Under the pieces are notes generated by a model. It searched no databases and was not told the DNA's origin. It saw only the letters and a program-made list of their open reading frames with translations. Source: Phenylobacterium sp. J426 (GTDB lineage Bacteria; Pseudomonadota; Alphaproteobacteria; Caulobacterales; Caulobacteraceae). From it: 64,000 nucleotides of DNA. The stretch lies in NCBI RefSeq assembly GCF_024699945.1, contig NZ_JAJOMY010000001.1:4037001-4101000 (forward strand). Reading direction: 5' to 3'. This document shows positions 16,383 to 24,785 of this stretch, in pieces. Numbering within the stretch: the first letter of the stretch is position 1; each line of letters begins with the position of its first letter. The translations under genes and the position numbers were made by a program.

Positions 16383-17249
16383 GTGGTTTCCTCACGTCGC
16401 CTGGCCTACCTGGGCGCCGCGGCGCTGCTGTCCGTTGGCGCCGTCTACCTGACGCAGCAATGGCTGCAGGGACAGCTCGACCGCGTCTCGCAGGCCGCCA
16501 CATCGGGCCAGCCGGCCGCCCCCGTCGCCGCCCAGGTGCTGGTGGCCGCGAGGCCGCTGCCGGCCGGAACCATCCTGAAGCCGGCCGATGTGCGCTGGCA
16601 GAGCTGGCCGGCGGGCGCCGCCGACGGGTATCTGACGAACGTCGCATCCAGCCCCGCCCAGATCGCCGGCGCCGTCGCCCGGACCGATCTCGCGGCCGGA
16701 GAACCGCTGACCGCCCAGCGTGTCGTGCAGCCAGGCGAGCGCGGCTTCCTCGCCGCCGTCCTGAAGCCCGGGCGCCGCGCCGTCACGGTCAATGTCTCGG
16801 CCAGCACCGGCGTCGCCGGCTTTATCTTCCCGGGCGACAAGGTCGACCTCGTGCTGAGCCGTGAGGCTGGCGACAAGCGCTTCGTCAGCGAGACCGTCCT
16901 GACCGATGTCCGCGTGGTCGGCATCGACCAGCGCACGTCCAACCCGAACAGCGAAGTCCTGGTCCCCCAGACGGCCACGCTCGAAGTCACGCCCAAGCAG
17001 GCCGAAGTCGTCACCATGGTGACCGAGCTGGGCAAGCTGTCGCTCAGCCTCCGCAGCCTGGCCACGCCGGCGGACGCTGGCCCAGCGGACCACGCCGTCA
17101 CCCGCACCTGGGACCACGAGATCACACGCGGGAGCACCCCGCGCGCCGCGCCGGCCGCGGCGCCGACGTCTCGTTCCCCACGCGCCGCCGCACCGGCCGT
17201 CGAAGTCGTGCGCGGCTCGGCCTCCAGCACCGAGGGAGCCTCATCGTGA
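16383..17249 (+). CDS. cpaB: Flp pilus assembly protein CpaB/RcpC
   Basis: 288 aa from a GTG at 16383 (GGGAGAG upstream). An N-terminal membrane helix (about residues 8-25) is followed by an SAF domain (VLVAARPLPAGTILKPADVRWQSW) and the RcpC/CpaB block (VNVSASTGVAGFIFPGDKVDLVLS, SETVLTDVRVVGIDQ, ATLEVTPKQAEVV). The tail is Ala/Pro/Ser-rich. CpaB is a periplasmic partner of the secretin in Tad systems. It overlaps cpaC by 4 bp. Confidence 0.9.
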   Translation: MVSSRRLAYLGAAALLSVGAVYLTQQWLQGQLDRVSQAATSGQPAAPVAAQVLVAARPLPAGTILKPADVRWQSWPAGAADGYLTNVASSPAQIAGAVARTDLAAGEPLTAQRVVQPGERGFLAAVLKPGRRAVTVNVSASTGVAGFIFPGDKVDLVLSREAGDKRFVSETVLTDVRVVGIDQRTSNPNSEVLVPQTATLEVTPKQAEVVTMVTELGKLSLSLRSLATPADAGPADHAVTRTWDHEITRGSTPRAAPAAAPTSRSPRAAAPAVEVVRGSASSTEGASS

Positions 17250-18673
17250 GACGCCTGACCGCACTTGCCGCGGCGCTTTCGCTGTCGCTTGGCGCCGTCG
17301 CGCCCCAGGCCGCCTTGGCCGACGTCGTCGTGCTAGGCGATGTCTCCACCGACCTGCAGGTCGAGGCCGGCAAGGGCCGCCTGATCCGCCTGGACCGGCC
17401 CGCCAAGACCGTCTTCATCGCCGACCCGAAGGTCGCCGACGTGCAGGTGAAGTCGCCGACGCTGGTCTATGTGCTGGGCAAGGCGCCGGGGACGACCAGC
17501 CTGTTCGCCCTCGACGCCAAGGAGCAGATGATCGCCAACCTGGCGGTCAATGTCGGCATCGACACCGCCCGCCTGGCCAGCGCGCTGAAGCGTCACGCGC
17601 CGAACAGCCAGATCAAGGTGGAGAGCGTCGACGGCGCCCTCATCCTGTCGGGCCAGGCCGGCTCGGCGTCCGAAGGCGCCGATGTGCTGCGCATCGCCGC
17701 CCAGTTCGTGCCCGGCGACGGCGAAGCCAGGGCCTCGCGCCTGATCAACCGCATCGCCGTCCAGCAGACCAATCAGATCAACCTGCGCGTCCGCGTGGTC
17801 GAGGTCTCCCGGGAGGCGCGCGAGATCATCGGCGTGAACTGGAACGCGGTGGGCCAGCTCGGCAACGGGGTGGTCGGCCTCGCCACCGGCCGCGACGCCT
17901 TCATCCGCCAGATCGGCTCCGACGCCGTCGTCGGCGGGTACAGGGACGGCGACGTGGATGTGAACGTCCTCGTCGACCTGCTGAACCGCAAGGGGCTGGT
18001 GAAGGTCCTGGCCGAGCCCAATCTGACGGCGGTCTCCGGCGAGCCCGCCAGCTTCCTGGCCGGCGGCGAATATCCGATCCCGGTCGCCCAGGAGGACGAC
18101 AAGATCACCGTCGAATACAAGGCCTTCGGCGTCAGCCTGGCCTTTGTGGCCACGGTCATGGACGGCGGCCGCATCAGCCTCAACGTCCGGCCCGAGGTCA
18201 GTCAGCTCTCCGACGCCGGCGCGGTCACCATCAACCAGCTGCGGCTCCCCGCCCTGACCACCCGCCGGGCCGAGACGACGGTGGAACTCGGCAGCGGCCA
18301 GAGCTTCGCCATCGCCGGGCTGCTGCAGAACACCTCGAACGACCTCGTCCGCAAGATGCCAGGGCTCGGCGACGTTCCAGTCCTCGGCCAGCTCTTCCGG
18401 TCGAGGGATTTCCAGAAGAACCAGTCCGAGCTGGTCATCATCGTCACGCCCTATCTGGTGAAGCCCTCGAACCAGAAGCTGGCGACGCCGTCCGACCTGC
18501 TCACCGCCGCCAACGACCAGAACCTGAGGCTGATGGTGGCCGAGGCCGCCGATCTCGAGCGCGGCTCGGACACCCCGGCGCTCTCGGGCGACGAGAGCCT
18601 CGCCGCGGTCCAGCGCCTGCGCGCCGGCAAGCAGAAGCCGCTCACCCAGATCATCACGCGCGAGGATCGATAG
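17246..18673 (+). CDS. cpaC: Flp pilus secretin CpaC/RcpA
   Basis: 475 aa. Signal peptide (RRLTALAAALSLSLGAVAPQAALA) followed by the pilus-specific N-domain (LIRLDRPAKTVFIADPKVADV), a BON-like segment (about residues 95-140), and the secretin homology domain with EPNLTAVSGEPASFLAGGEYPIP, VRPEVSQLSD and SGQSFAIAGLLQ near residue 355, ending in LVIIVTPYLV. It forms the outer-membrane channel through which the Flp pilus passes. In Caulobacter a cpaD lipoprotein gene follows cpaC; here cpaE follows directly after 2 nt. Confidence 0.92.
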   Translation: MRRLTALAAALSLSLGAVAPQAALADVVVLGDVSTDLQVEAGKGRLIRLDRPAKTVFIADPKVADVQVKSPTLVYVLGKAPGTTSLFALDAKEQMIANLAVNVGIDTARLASALKRHAPNSQIKVESVDGALILSGQAGSASEGADVLRIAAQFVPGDGEARASRLINRIAVQQTNQINLRVRVVEVSREAREIIGVNWNAVGQLGNGVVGLATGRDAFIRQIGSDAVVGGYRDGDVDVNVLVDLLNRKGLVKVLAEPNLTAVSGEPASFLAGGEYPIPVAQEDDKITVEYKAFGVSLAFVATVMDGGRISLNVRPEVSQLSDAGAVTINQLRLPALTTRRAETTVELGSGQSFAIAGLLQNTSNDLVRKMPGLGDVPVLGQLFRSRDFQKNQSELVIIVTPYLVKPSNQKLATPSDLLTAANDQNLRLMVAEAADLERGSDTPALSGDESLAAVQRLRAGKQKPLTQIITREDR

Positions 18674-18675
18674 CC

Positions 18676-19890
18676 ATGGCCCTGCCCCGCATCGCCCCCG
18701 GCGGCGAGACGCCCCGCGACGTCCTGGCGCTGGCCTGCGACGACGTCACTCGCGAGACCCTTCGCCAGGTCGCCGTCCAGCTCGGCTGGCCGCTGAACCG
18801 CGTGCGCGACGGCGGCCTCGTGGCGGCCATCGCCCACCTGCAGGCCAACCCGGCTCCCGCCGTGCTGCTGGTCGACGTCTCCGACAGCGAGGACGTGCTG
18901 GCCGGCATGGATGCGCTGGCCGAGGTCTGCGAGCCGCACACCCGCGTGGTGGCCATCGGCGCGACCAACGATGTGCGTCTCTATCGCGAGCTGATCGGCC
19001 TTGGCGTCAGCGACTACCTGGTCAAGCCGGTGAGCGCCGAGGTGCTGGCGGAGGCGCTAAGCGAGGCCGAGGCGCGCGAGCGCCCCGGTGGGCCGAAGTC
19101 GGCCACCTGCCGGACGATCGCCGTCGTCGGCGCGCGCGGCGGGGTGGGCGCGACCGCCGTCGCGACCTCGCTGGGCTGGGCGGCCGCTCACGAGCGCCAC
19201 ACCCGAACGGTGCTTCTCGACCTCGACCTGCAGTTCGGCGCCGCCGCCCTTGCCCTCGACGTCGAGCCCGGCCGGGGTCTGCGCGAGCTTCTGGCCAACC
19301 CTGCGCGCATCGACAGCCTTCTGATCGGCTCGGCCCTGGCGTCCGTGGGCGACAAGTTCCGCGTGCTCGCCGCGGAGGAGCCGCTGGAAACCGAACTCAG
19401 CCTTCGCGGCGACGGGCTCGAAGCGCTGCTGGCGGCGCTGGCGCAAGACAACCAAACGGTCGTCCTGGATGTCCCCCGCCGCCTCGACGCCCTGGGCCGG
19501 GCGGCTCTTGCCCGAGCCGACGTGGCCGTGATCGTCACCGATCTTAGCCTGCCCGGCATGCGGGACTCGCATCGGCTGCTGGGCCTGTTGGGACATCTGC
19601 GGACCGGCGAGACGCTGGTGGTTGCGAACCGCATCGGCGGGGTCGCAGGTGAGGTCCCGCAGGCGGAGTTCGAGCGGGGCGCCGGGCGCAAGCTGGACGC
19701 GATGCTCATCCACGACGCCAAGATCGCCGCCGCGGCCGCCGAACAGGCCAGGCCGCTGCTGGCCGCCGCTGGCCAGGCGGCGCCGCTGGGCGCCGAGCTG
19801 CGCCGTCTCGCCGGCCGGGCCCTGGGCGGCGCCGAGGCCAAGGCTCCGGCCGCCGCCGGATCCTGGCTGCAGAAGATCCTGGGGAAGTAG
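18676..19890 (+). CDS. cpaE: Pilus assembly ATPase-like localisation protein CpaE/TadZ
   Basis: 404 aa. An N-terminal receiver-like domain (about 1-130; VLLVDVSDSED and YLVKPVS) precedes a MinD/ParA-like domain beginning VVGARGGVGATAVATSLGWAA. The Walker A lacks both lysines usual in MinD (RGGVGAT instead of KGGxGKT), a kind of degeneracy known for the TadZ/CpaE group. LLDLDLQFG and VVLDVPRR give the Walker A' and B regions. CpaE places the pilus machinery at the cell pole in Caulobacter. Start ATG at 18676, 2 nt after the cpaC stop. Confidence 0.88.
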   Translation: MALPRIAPGGETPRDVLALACDDVTRETLRQVAVQLGWPLNRVRDGGLVAAIAHLQANPAPAVLLVDVSDSEDVLAGMDALAEVCEPHTRVVAIGATNDVRLYRELIGLGVSDYLVKPVSAEVLAEALSEAEARERPGGPKSATCRTIAVVGARGGVGATAVATSLGWAAAHERHTRTVLLDLDLQFGAAALALDVEPGRGLRELLANPARIDSLLIGSALASVGDKFRVLAAEEPLETELSLRGDGLEALLAALAQDNQTVVLDVPRRLDALGRAALARADVAVIVTDLSLPGMRDSHRLLGLLGHLRTGETLVVANRIGGVAGEVPQAEFERGAGRKLDAMLIHDAKIAAAAAEQARPLLAAAGQAAPLGAELRRLAGRALGGAEAKAPAAAGSWLQKILGK

Positions 19891-19894
19891 CACG

Positions 19895-21295
19895 ATGTTC
19901 GGAAGGCGGGGCGCGACGCCCGAGGTCCCGGCCGCGGCGCGGCCGCACCTGACCGTGCTCACCAACGACAACCTTCCCGCCGGGCCGGAGCCGTCGCTGC
20001 GGCCGGATCCTGCGCCCGAGCCGCAGGCCGCGGGCGAGGACAAGATCCAGGACGCCGCCCGCCAGGTGCAGCCGCTGCTGCTCCAGCGCATCGACAGCGA
20101 AGCCGCCAGCCGGCTGGAGCGGGAGGACCTCGGCCGGCAACTGGCGGAGGTCGTCGCCCATCTCGTCGCCGAGTTGAAGCTGCAGTTGAACGGCCGCGAG
20201 CAGACCGACCTCGTCACTCTCCTGCTCAACGACATGCTGGGCCTGGGCCCGCTGGAGCCCCTGTTGGCCGACGACGCCGTCACCGACATCATGGTCAATG
20301 GGCCGAGGCAGATCTACGTCGAGCGCGGCGGCAAGCTGACGCTCACCGACGCCCGCTTCCGCGACAACGCCCACGTCATGGCGGTGGCTGGCCGCATCGT
20401 CAGCCAGATCGGTCGCCGCGTGGACGAGTCCTCGCCCCTGGTGGACGCCCGGCTCGCCGACGGCAGCCGGGTCAATATCATCATCCCGCCGCTGGCCATC
20501 GACGGGCCGTCGATCTCGATCCGCAAGTTTTCCAAGCGTCGGATCGACCTCGACCTGATGGCGCGTCAGGGCAACGTGTCGCCCGAGATGGCGACCGTCC
20601 TGAAGATCGCCTCGCGCTCGCGCCTGAACATCCTGATCTCGGGCGGCACCGGTTCGGGCAAGACGACCCTGCTGAACGCTCTCTCCCAGATGATCGCCGC
20701 CGACGAGCGTGTCGTGACCATCGAGGACGCCGCCGAACTGCAGCTCCAGCAGCCGCACGTCGTCCGTCTGGAGACGCGCCCGGCCAACCTCGAGGGCAAG
20801 GGCGAGATCCACATGCGGGACCTGGTGAAGAACGCCCTGCGGATGCGGCCCGACCGCATCATCCTGGGCGAGATCCGCGGCGGCGAGGCGCTGGACATGC
20901 TCCAGGCCATGAACACCGGCCACGACGGTTCGCTGGGCACCATCCACGCCAACCGGCCGCGCGAAGCGCTGACCCGCCTCGAGAACATGGTCGGCATGTC
21001 GGGAGTCAGCCTACCCGCCCAGGCGGTGCGCACCCAGATCGCCGCCGCCGTCCAGCTGATCGTCCAGATCAGCCGCATGCGTGACGGTCAGCGCCGGGTG
21101 ACGAGCATCACCGAGGTCGTCGGCATGGAAGGCGACGTCGTCACCACCCAGGAGCTGTTCAGCTTCAAGTTCGAGGGCGAAGGGGCCGACGGCAAGCTGA
21201 AGGGCCGTTTCGAGTCCGCCGGCCTGCGCCCCCACTTCACGCCGCGCGCCGAGTACTTCGGTCTCGATCGCATGCTGCTGGAAGCCGTCGGATGA
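19895..21295 (+). CDS. cpaF: Pilus assembly secretion ATPase CpaF/TadA
   Basis: 466 aa from the ATG at 19895, 4 nt after cpaE. VirB11/PilT-type ATPase: [15 protein letters not shown] in the N-terminal domain, Walker [17 protein letters not shown] (about residue 250), [22 protein letters not shown] (Asp box), [39 protein letters not shown] (Walker B and His box, given here as its two halves [12 protein letters not shown] and [14 protein letters not shown]). It powers extension and retraction of the Flp pilus at the inner membrane with TadB and TadC. The frame is open further upstream as a shadow of cpaE. Confidence 0.94.
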   Translation: MFGRRGATPEVPAAARPHLTVLTNDNLPAGPEPSLRPDPAPEPQAAGEDKIQDAARQVQPLLLQRIDSEAASRLEREDLGRQLAEVVAHLVAELKLQLNGREQTDLVTLLLNDMLGLGPLEPLLADDAVTDIMVNGPRQIYVERGGKLTLTDARFRDNAHVMAVAGRIVSQIGRRVDESSPLVDARLADGSRVNIIIPPLAIDGPSISIRKFSKRRIDLDLMARQGNVSPEMATVLKIASRSRLNILISGGTGSGKTTLLNALSQMIAADERVVTIEDAAELQLQQPHVVRLETRPANLEGKGEIHMRDLVKNALRMRPDRIILGEIRGGEALDMLQAMNTGHDGSLGTIHANRPREALTRLENMVGMSGVSLPAQAVRTQIAAAVQLIVQISRMRDGQRRVTSITEVVGMEGDVVTTQELFSFKFEGEGADGKLKGRFESAGLRPHFTPRAEYFGLDRMLLEAVG

Positions 21296-22242
21296 CCCTG
21301 CTGCTGCTCCTGCTCATGGCCGGCGCGGCCCTGGTGCTGGCGGGCCTTGCCCTTCCGTCGACCGGAAGGCGCCGGCTGGCGCGCCGCGCCCGGGCCTTGG
21401 GCGCGGGCCGGAAGAGCGCGCCCGAGGGCCGCGCCGTCCGCCTGGCCAGGCCCGGGGCCACCCGGCTGGATGCTTTGGCGCAGCGGCTGCTGCCGAAACC
21501 GGCGGTCCTGCGGTCACGCCTCGAGGCGACCGGCCTGCCGATCACCATCGGCCACTACGGCGCCGCCACGGCCGCCATTGCTGTCGCGTCGCTGGCGCTC
21601 GGGCTTATGGTCGGCGCGCCGCCGGCCCTGGCCGTGCTGGCCGCCCTCGCCGAGGCGGTGGTCCTGCCCCACCTCGTGGTCGGCTTCCTCATGGGCCGCC
21701 GCCGGGCGAAGTTCCTCAAGGCCTTCGCGGAGGCCATCGCGCTGATCGTCCGCGGTCTGCGCGCTGGCCTGCCCGTGACCGAGACCCTCGGCGTCGTCGG
21801 CCGCGAGATCGCCGATCCTGTCGGCGAGGAGTTCCGTGGCGTGGCCGACCAGGTGCGCCTGGGCCTCGCCGTGGAGGACGCCATGTGGCAGTCGGCCCGC
21901 CGTATCGGCCTGCCCGAGTTCAACTTCCTGGTCATCAGTCTGTCGGTTCAGCGTGAAACCGGCGGCAACCTCGCCGAGACGCTGGAGAACCTCGAACAGA
22001 TCCTGCGCCGCAGGCAGCAGATGCGCCTGAAGATCAAGGCCATGTCGTCGGAGGCCACCGCCAGCGCGCTGATCATCGGCTGCCTGCCCTTCGTCATGGC
22101 GGCGCTGATGACCTTCACCAGCCCGGACTACATGCGCGTCCTGTTCACCGAGCCGCTGGGCCGGATGATGCTGGCCGGCGGGTTCGCCAGCCTCGCCGTC
22201 GGCGCGCTCGTCATGCGTCAGATGGTGAGGTTCGAGATATGA
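21292..22242 (+). CDS. tadB: Tad inner-membrane platform protein TadB
   Basis: 316 aa. Type II secretion F-like domain in the second half (FLKAFAEAIALIVRGLRAGLPVTETL, EDAMWQSARRIGLPEFNFL, VQRETGGNLAETLENLEQILR), two N-terminal and two or three C-terminal membrane helices. The RETGGNLAETL block is the hallmark of TadB/GspF proteins. Overlaps cpaF by ATGA and tadC by ATGA, so translation is coupled. Acts with CpaF in pilus assembly. Called cpaG in some Caulobacter annotations. Confidence 0.9.
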   Translation: MTLLLLLLMAGAALVLAGLALPSTGRRRLARRARALGAGRKSAPEGRAVRLARPGATRLDALAQRLLPKPAVLRSRLEATGLPITIGHYGAATAAIAVASLALGLMVGAPPALAVLAALAEAVVLPHLVVGFLMGRRRAKFLKAFAEAIALIVRGLRAGLPVTETLGVVGREIADPVGEEFRGVADQVRLGLAVEDAMWQSARRIGLPEFNFLVISLSVQRETGGNLAETLENLEQILRRRQQMRLKIKAMSSEATASALIIGCLPFVMAALMTFTSPDYMRVLFTEPLGRMMLAGGFASLAVGALVMRQMVRFEI

Positions 22243-23195
22243 GCCCTGACGTCTTCGCCCTGCCCGGCGCCGGCGCCGTCGTCCTCGCCGTGGGCGTCGC
22301 CAACTTCCTGGCCATCCTGGCCGTTCTACGCGCCCTGTCCCCGGGAGATCCGGTCGCGGTCCGCGCCCGCGCGCACGCGAGGCGCCGCCAGGAGCTGCGC
22401 GCCGAGCTGCTGCGGCCGCGTCGCAGCGAGCGCGCACGCTCGGTGGGCTTGGCTCGGCGGCTGGTCGAGGCGCTGAACCTCAATCGCGGCGACGAGGCGA
22501 AGAAGGCGGCGAGCCTGCTGGTCCAGGCCGGGCTGCGCACCAGCGACGCCACCCACGTCTTTCTGGCGCTGCGCGTCCTGGCCCCCCTGGGCCTCGCCGC
22601 GGCGGCCTGGATGCTGGGACCGTCGATCCTGCACGACGATGACGCGCTACGGCGGATGGCGGTGACCGCCGGCGGGGCCTGCGCGGGCCTGTTCCTGCCC
22701 CGCCTGCTGCTCAAGAACCTGATCCAGAAGCGCCAGCTGAAGATCCAGAAGGGTCTGCCCGACGCGCTGGACCTGTTCGTCATCTGCGCCGAAGCGGGCC
22801 TCAGCCTCGACGCCGCGCTTACCCGCGTCGCCCGGGAGATCGGGGCCAGCGCGCCCGAGCTCGCCGACGAGCTCGGCCTCACCGCCGTCGAGCTGGGATT
22901 CCTGCCTGACCGGCGCGAAGCCCTGCTGGGCCTCACCCGGCGGGTCCCGACGCCGCAGGTCCGCGGCCTCGTCAACACCCTGGTGCAGACCGAGAAATAC
23001 GGCACGCCGCTGGCTCAGGCGCTGCGGGTGCTGGCTAGCGAATTCCGCGACACCCGGATGATGAAGGCGGAGGAGAAGGCCGCGCGCCTGCCGGCCACAC
23101 TGACCGTTCCGATGATCGCCTTCATCCTGCCGCCGCTCTTCGTGGTGCTGATCGGACCGGCCATCGTCCAGGTCCTGTCCGCCAGCATGTCCTGA
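22239..23195 (+). CDS. tadC: Tad inner-membrane platform protein TadC
   Basis: 318 aa. Same architecture as TadB with the T2SSF domain near residues 165-300 (QKGLPDALDLFVICAEAG, SLDAALTRVAREIG, VNTLVQTEKYGTPLAQALRVL). The RMMKAEEKAARLPATLTVPMI stretch precedes the last membrane helix and is typical of TadC. Last gene of the pilus operon; its end lies 5 bp from the end of the convergent hemN. No tadD gene follows. Confidence 0.9.
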   Translation: MSPDVFALPGAGAVVLAVGVANFLAILAVLRALSPGDPVAVRARAHARRRQELRAELLRPRRSERARSVGLARRLVEALNLNRGDEAKKAASLLVQAGLRTSDATHVFLALRVLAPLGLAAAAWMLGPSILHDDDALRRMAVTAGGACAGLFLPRLLLKNLIQKRQLKIQKGLPDALDLFVICAEAGLSLDAALTRVAREIGASAPELADELGLTAVELGFLPDRREALLGLTRRVPTPQVRGLVNTLVQTEKYGTPLAQALRVLASEFRDTRMMKAEEKAARLPATLTVPMIAFILPPLFVVLIGPAIVQVLSASMS

Positions 23196-23200
23196 TCGGC

Positions 23201-24577
23201 CTAGAGCGCCCGAGAGTGCCGCACGGCCTCGGGGGCGAAATAGGCGTCGAACACGGCCGCAATCGAGCGGATCACCAGCCGCCCGACGTCGGTCGCCGTG
23301 ACCCGGGCGCCGGCGATGCGCACGAGCCCGTCGGCGGCGAACGGCGCCAGCCGCGACAGCGGCTCGGCGAGCTCTCCCCTGTCGCGGCCGTGGCGGCTGC
23401 AGACCTCGGCCAGATCGACGTCCAGGTCGCACATCAGCCGCTCGATGATCTCGCCCCGGAACCGGTCCTCGGCCGTCACCGCCACGCCGCGGGCGACGGG
23501 CAGACGCCCGTCCTTCACGGCGGCCCGCCACCCGAGTTCCTGCGTGATGTTCTGGACGAAGCCCTGCGGCAGCGAGCCGATGGACGAGGCGCCCAGGCCC
23601 AGCAGCGTCTGCGCCGCATCGGTCGTGTAGCCCTGGAAGTTGCGACGCAGACGCCCTTCGGTGAGGGCGCGAGCCATGGGGTCATGCGGCGCCGCGAAAT
23701 GGTCGAGGCCGACGCGCACGTACCCTAGCGCCGCCAGCCGCTCGGCGGCCGCCTCGCTCTGCTCCAGCCGCTCGGCGGGGCCTGGCAAAGCCGCTTCGTC
23801 GATGAGCTGCTGGTGGCTCTTCATCCACGGCACATGCGCATAGCCGAACAGTGCGATGCGTTCGGGCCTCAGGGAGGCGACGGCATCCACCGTCGCCAGG
23901 GTGGCCGCCGTCGTCTGGTGTGGCAGGCCGTACATCAGGTCGAGGTTGATGGAGCTGATCTGGGCCTCGCGCAACCACCCCACGCAGCGGGCGATCTCCT
24001 CGAAGCTCTCCCGGCGGTTCACCGCGGCCTGAACCTCGGGATCGAGGTTCTGGACGCCCAGGCTGGCGCGGCTCAGCCCGTGGAAAGCTGCGGCGTCGAC
24101 CCATTCGCGGGTCAGCACGGATGGGTCCAACTCGGCGGCGATCTCGTAGCCAGGGGTGAAGCGGAACGCCTGCTTGAGGGCGCCGAACAGCGCCCCGAGC
24201 TCGTCCGGGGTCAGCATGTTGGGCGTGCCGCCGCCCAGGTGGACGGCGCTGGCCTTCATCCGCGCCGGCAACGCCTGCTGGAGCAACGCCAGTTCGGCCA
24301 GCAGCAGTTCGACATACTCGCCCACCGGCTCGTGTCGGTTCACCGCCCGGGTGTTGCAGCCACAGTACCAGCACAGGCGCTTGCAGAACGGGATGTGCAC
24401 GTAGAGCGAAACGGGGTCTTCCGGCGCCAGGGCGGACAGCCAGCTGCGATAGACCTGGTCGTCGACCGCCGGCGTGAACTGCACGGCCGTCGGATAGCTG
24501 GTGTAGCGGGGCGCGCGGCCGTCGTACTTGGCGACGAGATCGGCGATCGGGATCGGGGTGTCGGGGGCGAGGCTCAT
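23201..24577 (-). CDS. hemN: Oxygen-independent coproporphyrinogen III oxidase
   Basis: 458 aa, full HemN length. Radical SAM motif CKRLCWYCGC (CxxxCxxC, about residues 68-75) after YVHIPF, then VHLGGGTPNML, AELDPS, SLGVQNLDPEVQAAVNR and the C-terminal HemN domain. It converts coproporphyrinogen III to protoporphyrinogen IX without oxygen, supplying heme when O2 is low. It lies directly behind the cbb3 oxidase operon, and an FNR/FixK-like box (24611-24624) sits just upstream, consistent with low-oxygen induction. Confidence 0.93.
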   Translation of the reverse strand: MSLAPDTPIPIADLVAKYDGRAPRYTSYPTAVQFTPAVDDQVYRSWLSALAPEDPVSLYVHIPFCKRLCWYCGCNTRAVNRHEPVGEYVELLLAELALLQQALPARMKASAVHLGGGTPNMLTPDELGALFGALKQAFRFTPGYEIAAELDPSVLTREWVDAAAFHGLSRASLGVQNLDPEVQAAVNRRESFEEIARCVGWLREAQISSINLDLMYGLPHQTTAATLATVDAVASLRPERIALFGYAHVPWMKSHQQLIDEAALPGPAERLEQSEAAAERLAALGYVRVGLDHFAAPHDPMARALTEGRLRRNFQGYTTDAAQTLLGLGASSIGSLPQGFVQNITQELGWRAAVKDGRLPVARGVAVTAEDRFRGEIIERLMCDLDVDLAEVCSRHGRDRGELAEPLSRLAPFAADGLVRIAGARVTATDVGRLVIRSIAAVFDAYFAPEAVRHSRAL

Positions 24578-24610
24578 GGCCTTTGATCGCGCGGTTCGAA
24601 CCGCCGCGCC

Positions 24611-24624
24611 GTGATCTGGATCAA
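24611..24624. promoter_or_regulatory. FNR/FixK-type box upstream of hemN
   Basis: GTGATCTGGATCAA matches TTGAT-N4-ATCAA in nine of ten positions. It lies between the ccoS stop (24627) and the hemN start (24577). Its centre is only about 40 bp before the start codon, so an activated transcript would be nearly leaderless, or the site acts differently. Confidence 0.5.
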
Positions 24625-24626
24625 GC

Positions 24627-24785
24627 CTAGAGGGCGGGTCGGTCGTCGGGATCGTCCACCAGGATCCGGTTGGCGTCGCCGACAGGATCTTCGTACTGGC
24701 CGTCGCGGAGGGTCCACCAGAAGGCCGCCACCGCGAGCAGGCCGAGGCCCACCGAGAACGGGGCGAGGATCAGCAGGATGTCCAT
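24627..24785 (-). CDS. ccoS: cbb3 oxidase maturation protein CcoS
   Basis: 52 aa. Starts at the ATG at 24785 overlapping the ccoI stop (ATGA). One N-terminal membrane helix (LLILAPFSVGLGLLAVAAFWW) followed by the diagnostic RDGQYEDPVGDANRIL, the motif that defines FixS/CcoS. It is needed to insert heme and copper into the cbb3 oxidase. The C-terminus ends DDPDDRPAL. Confidence 0.93.
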   Translation of the reverse strand: MDILLILAPFSVGLGLLAVAAFWWTLRDGQYEDPVGDANRILVDDPDDRPAL

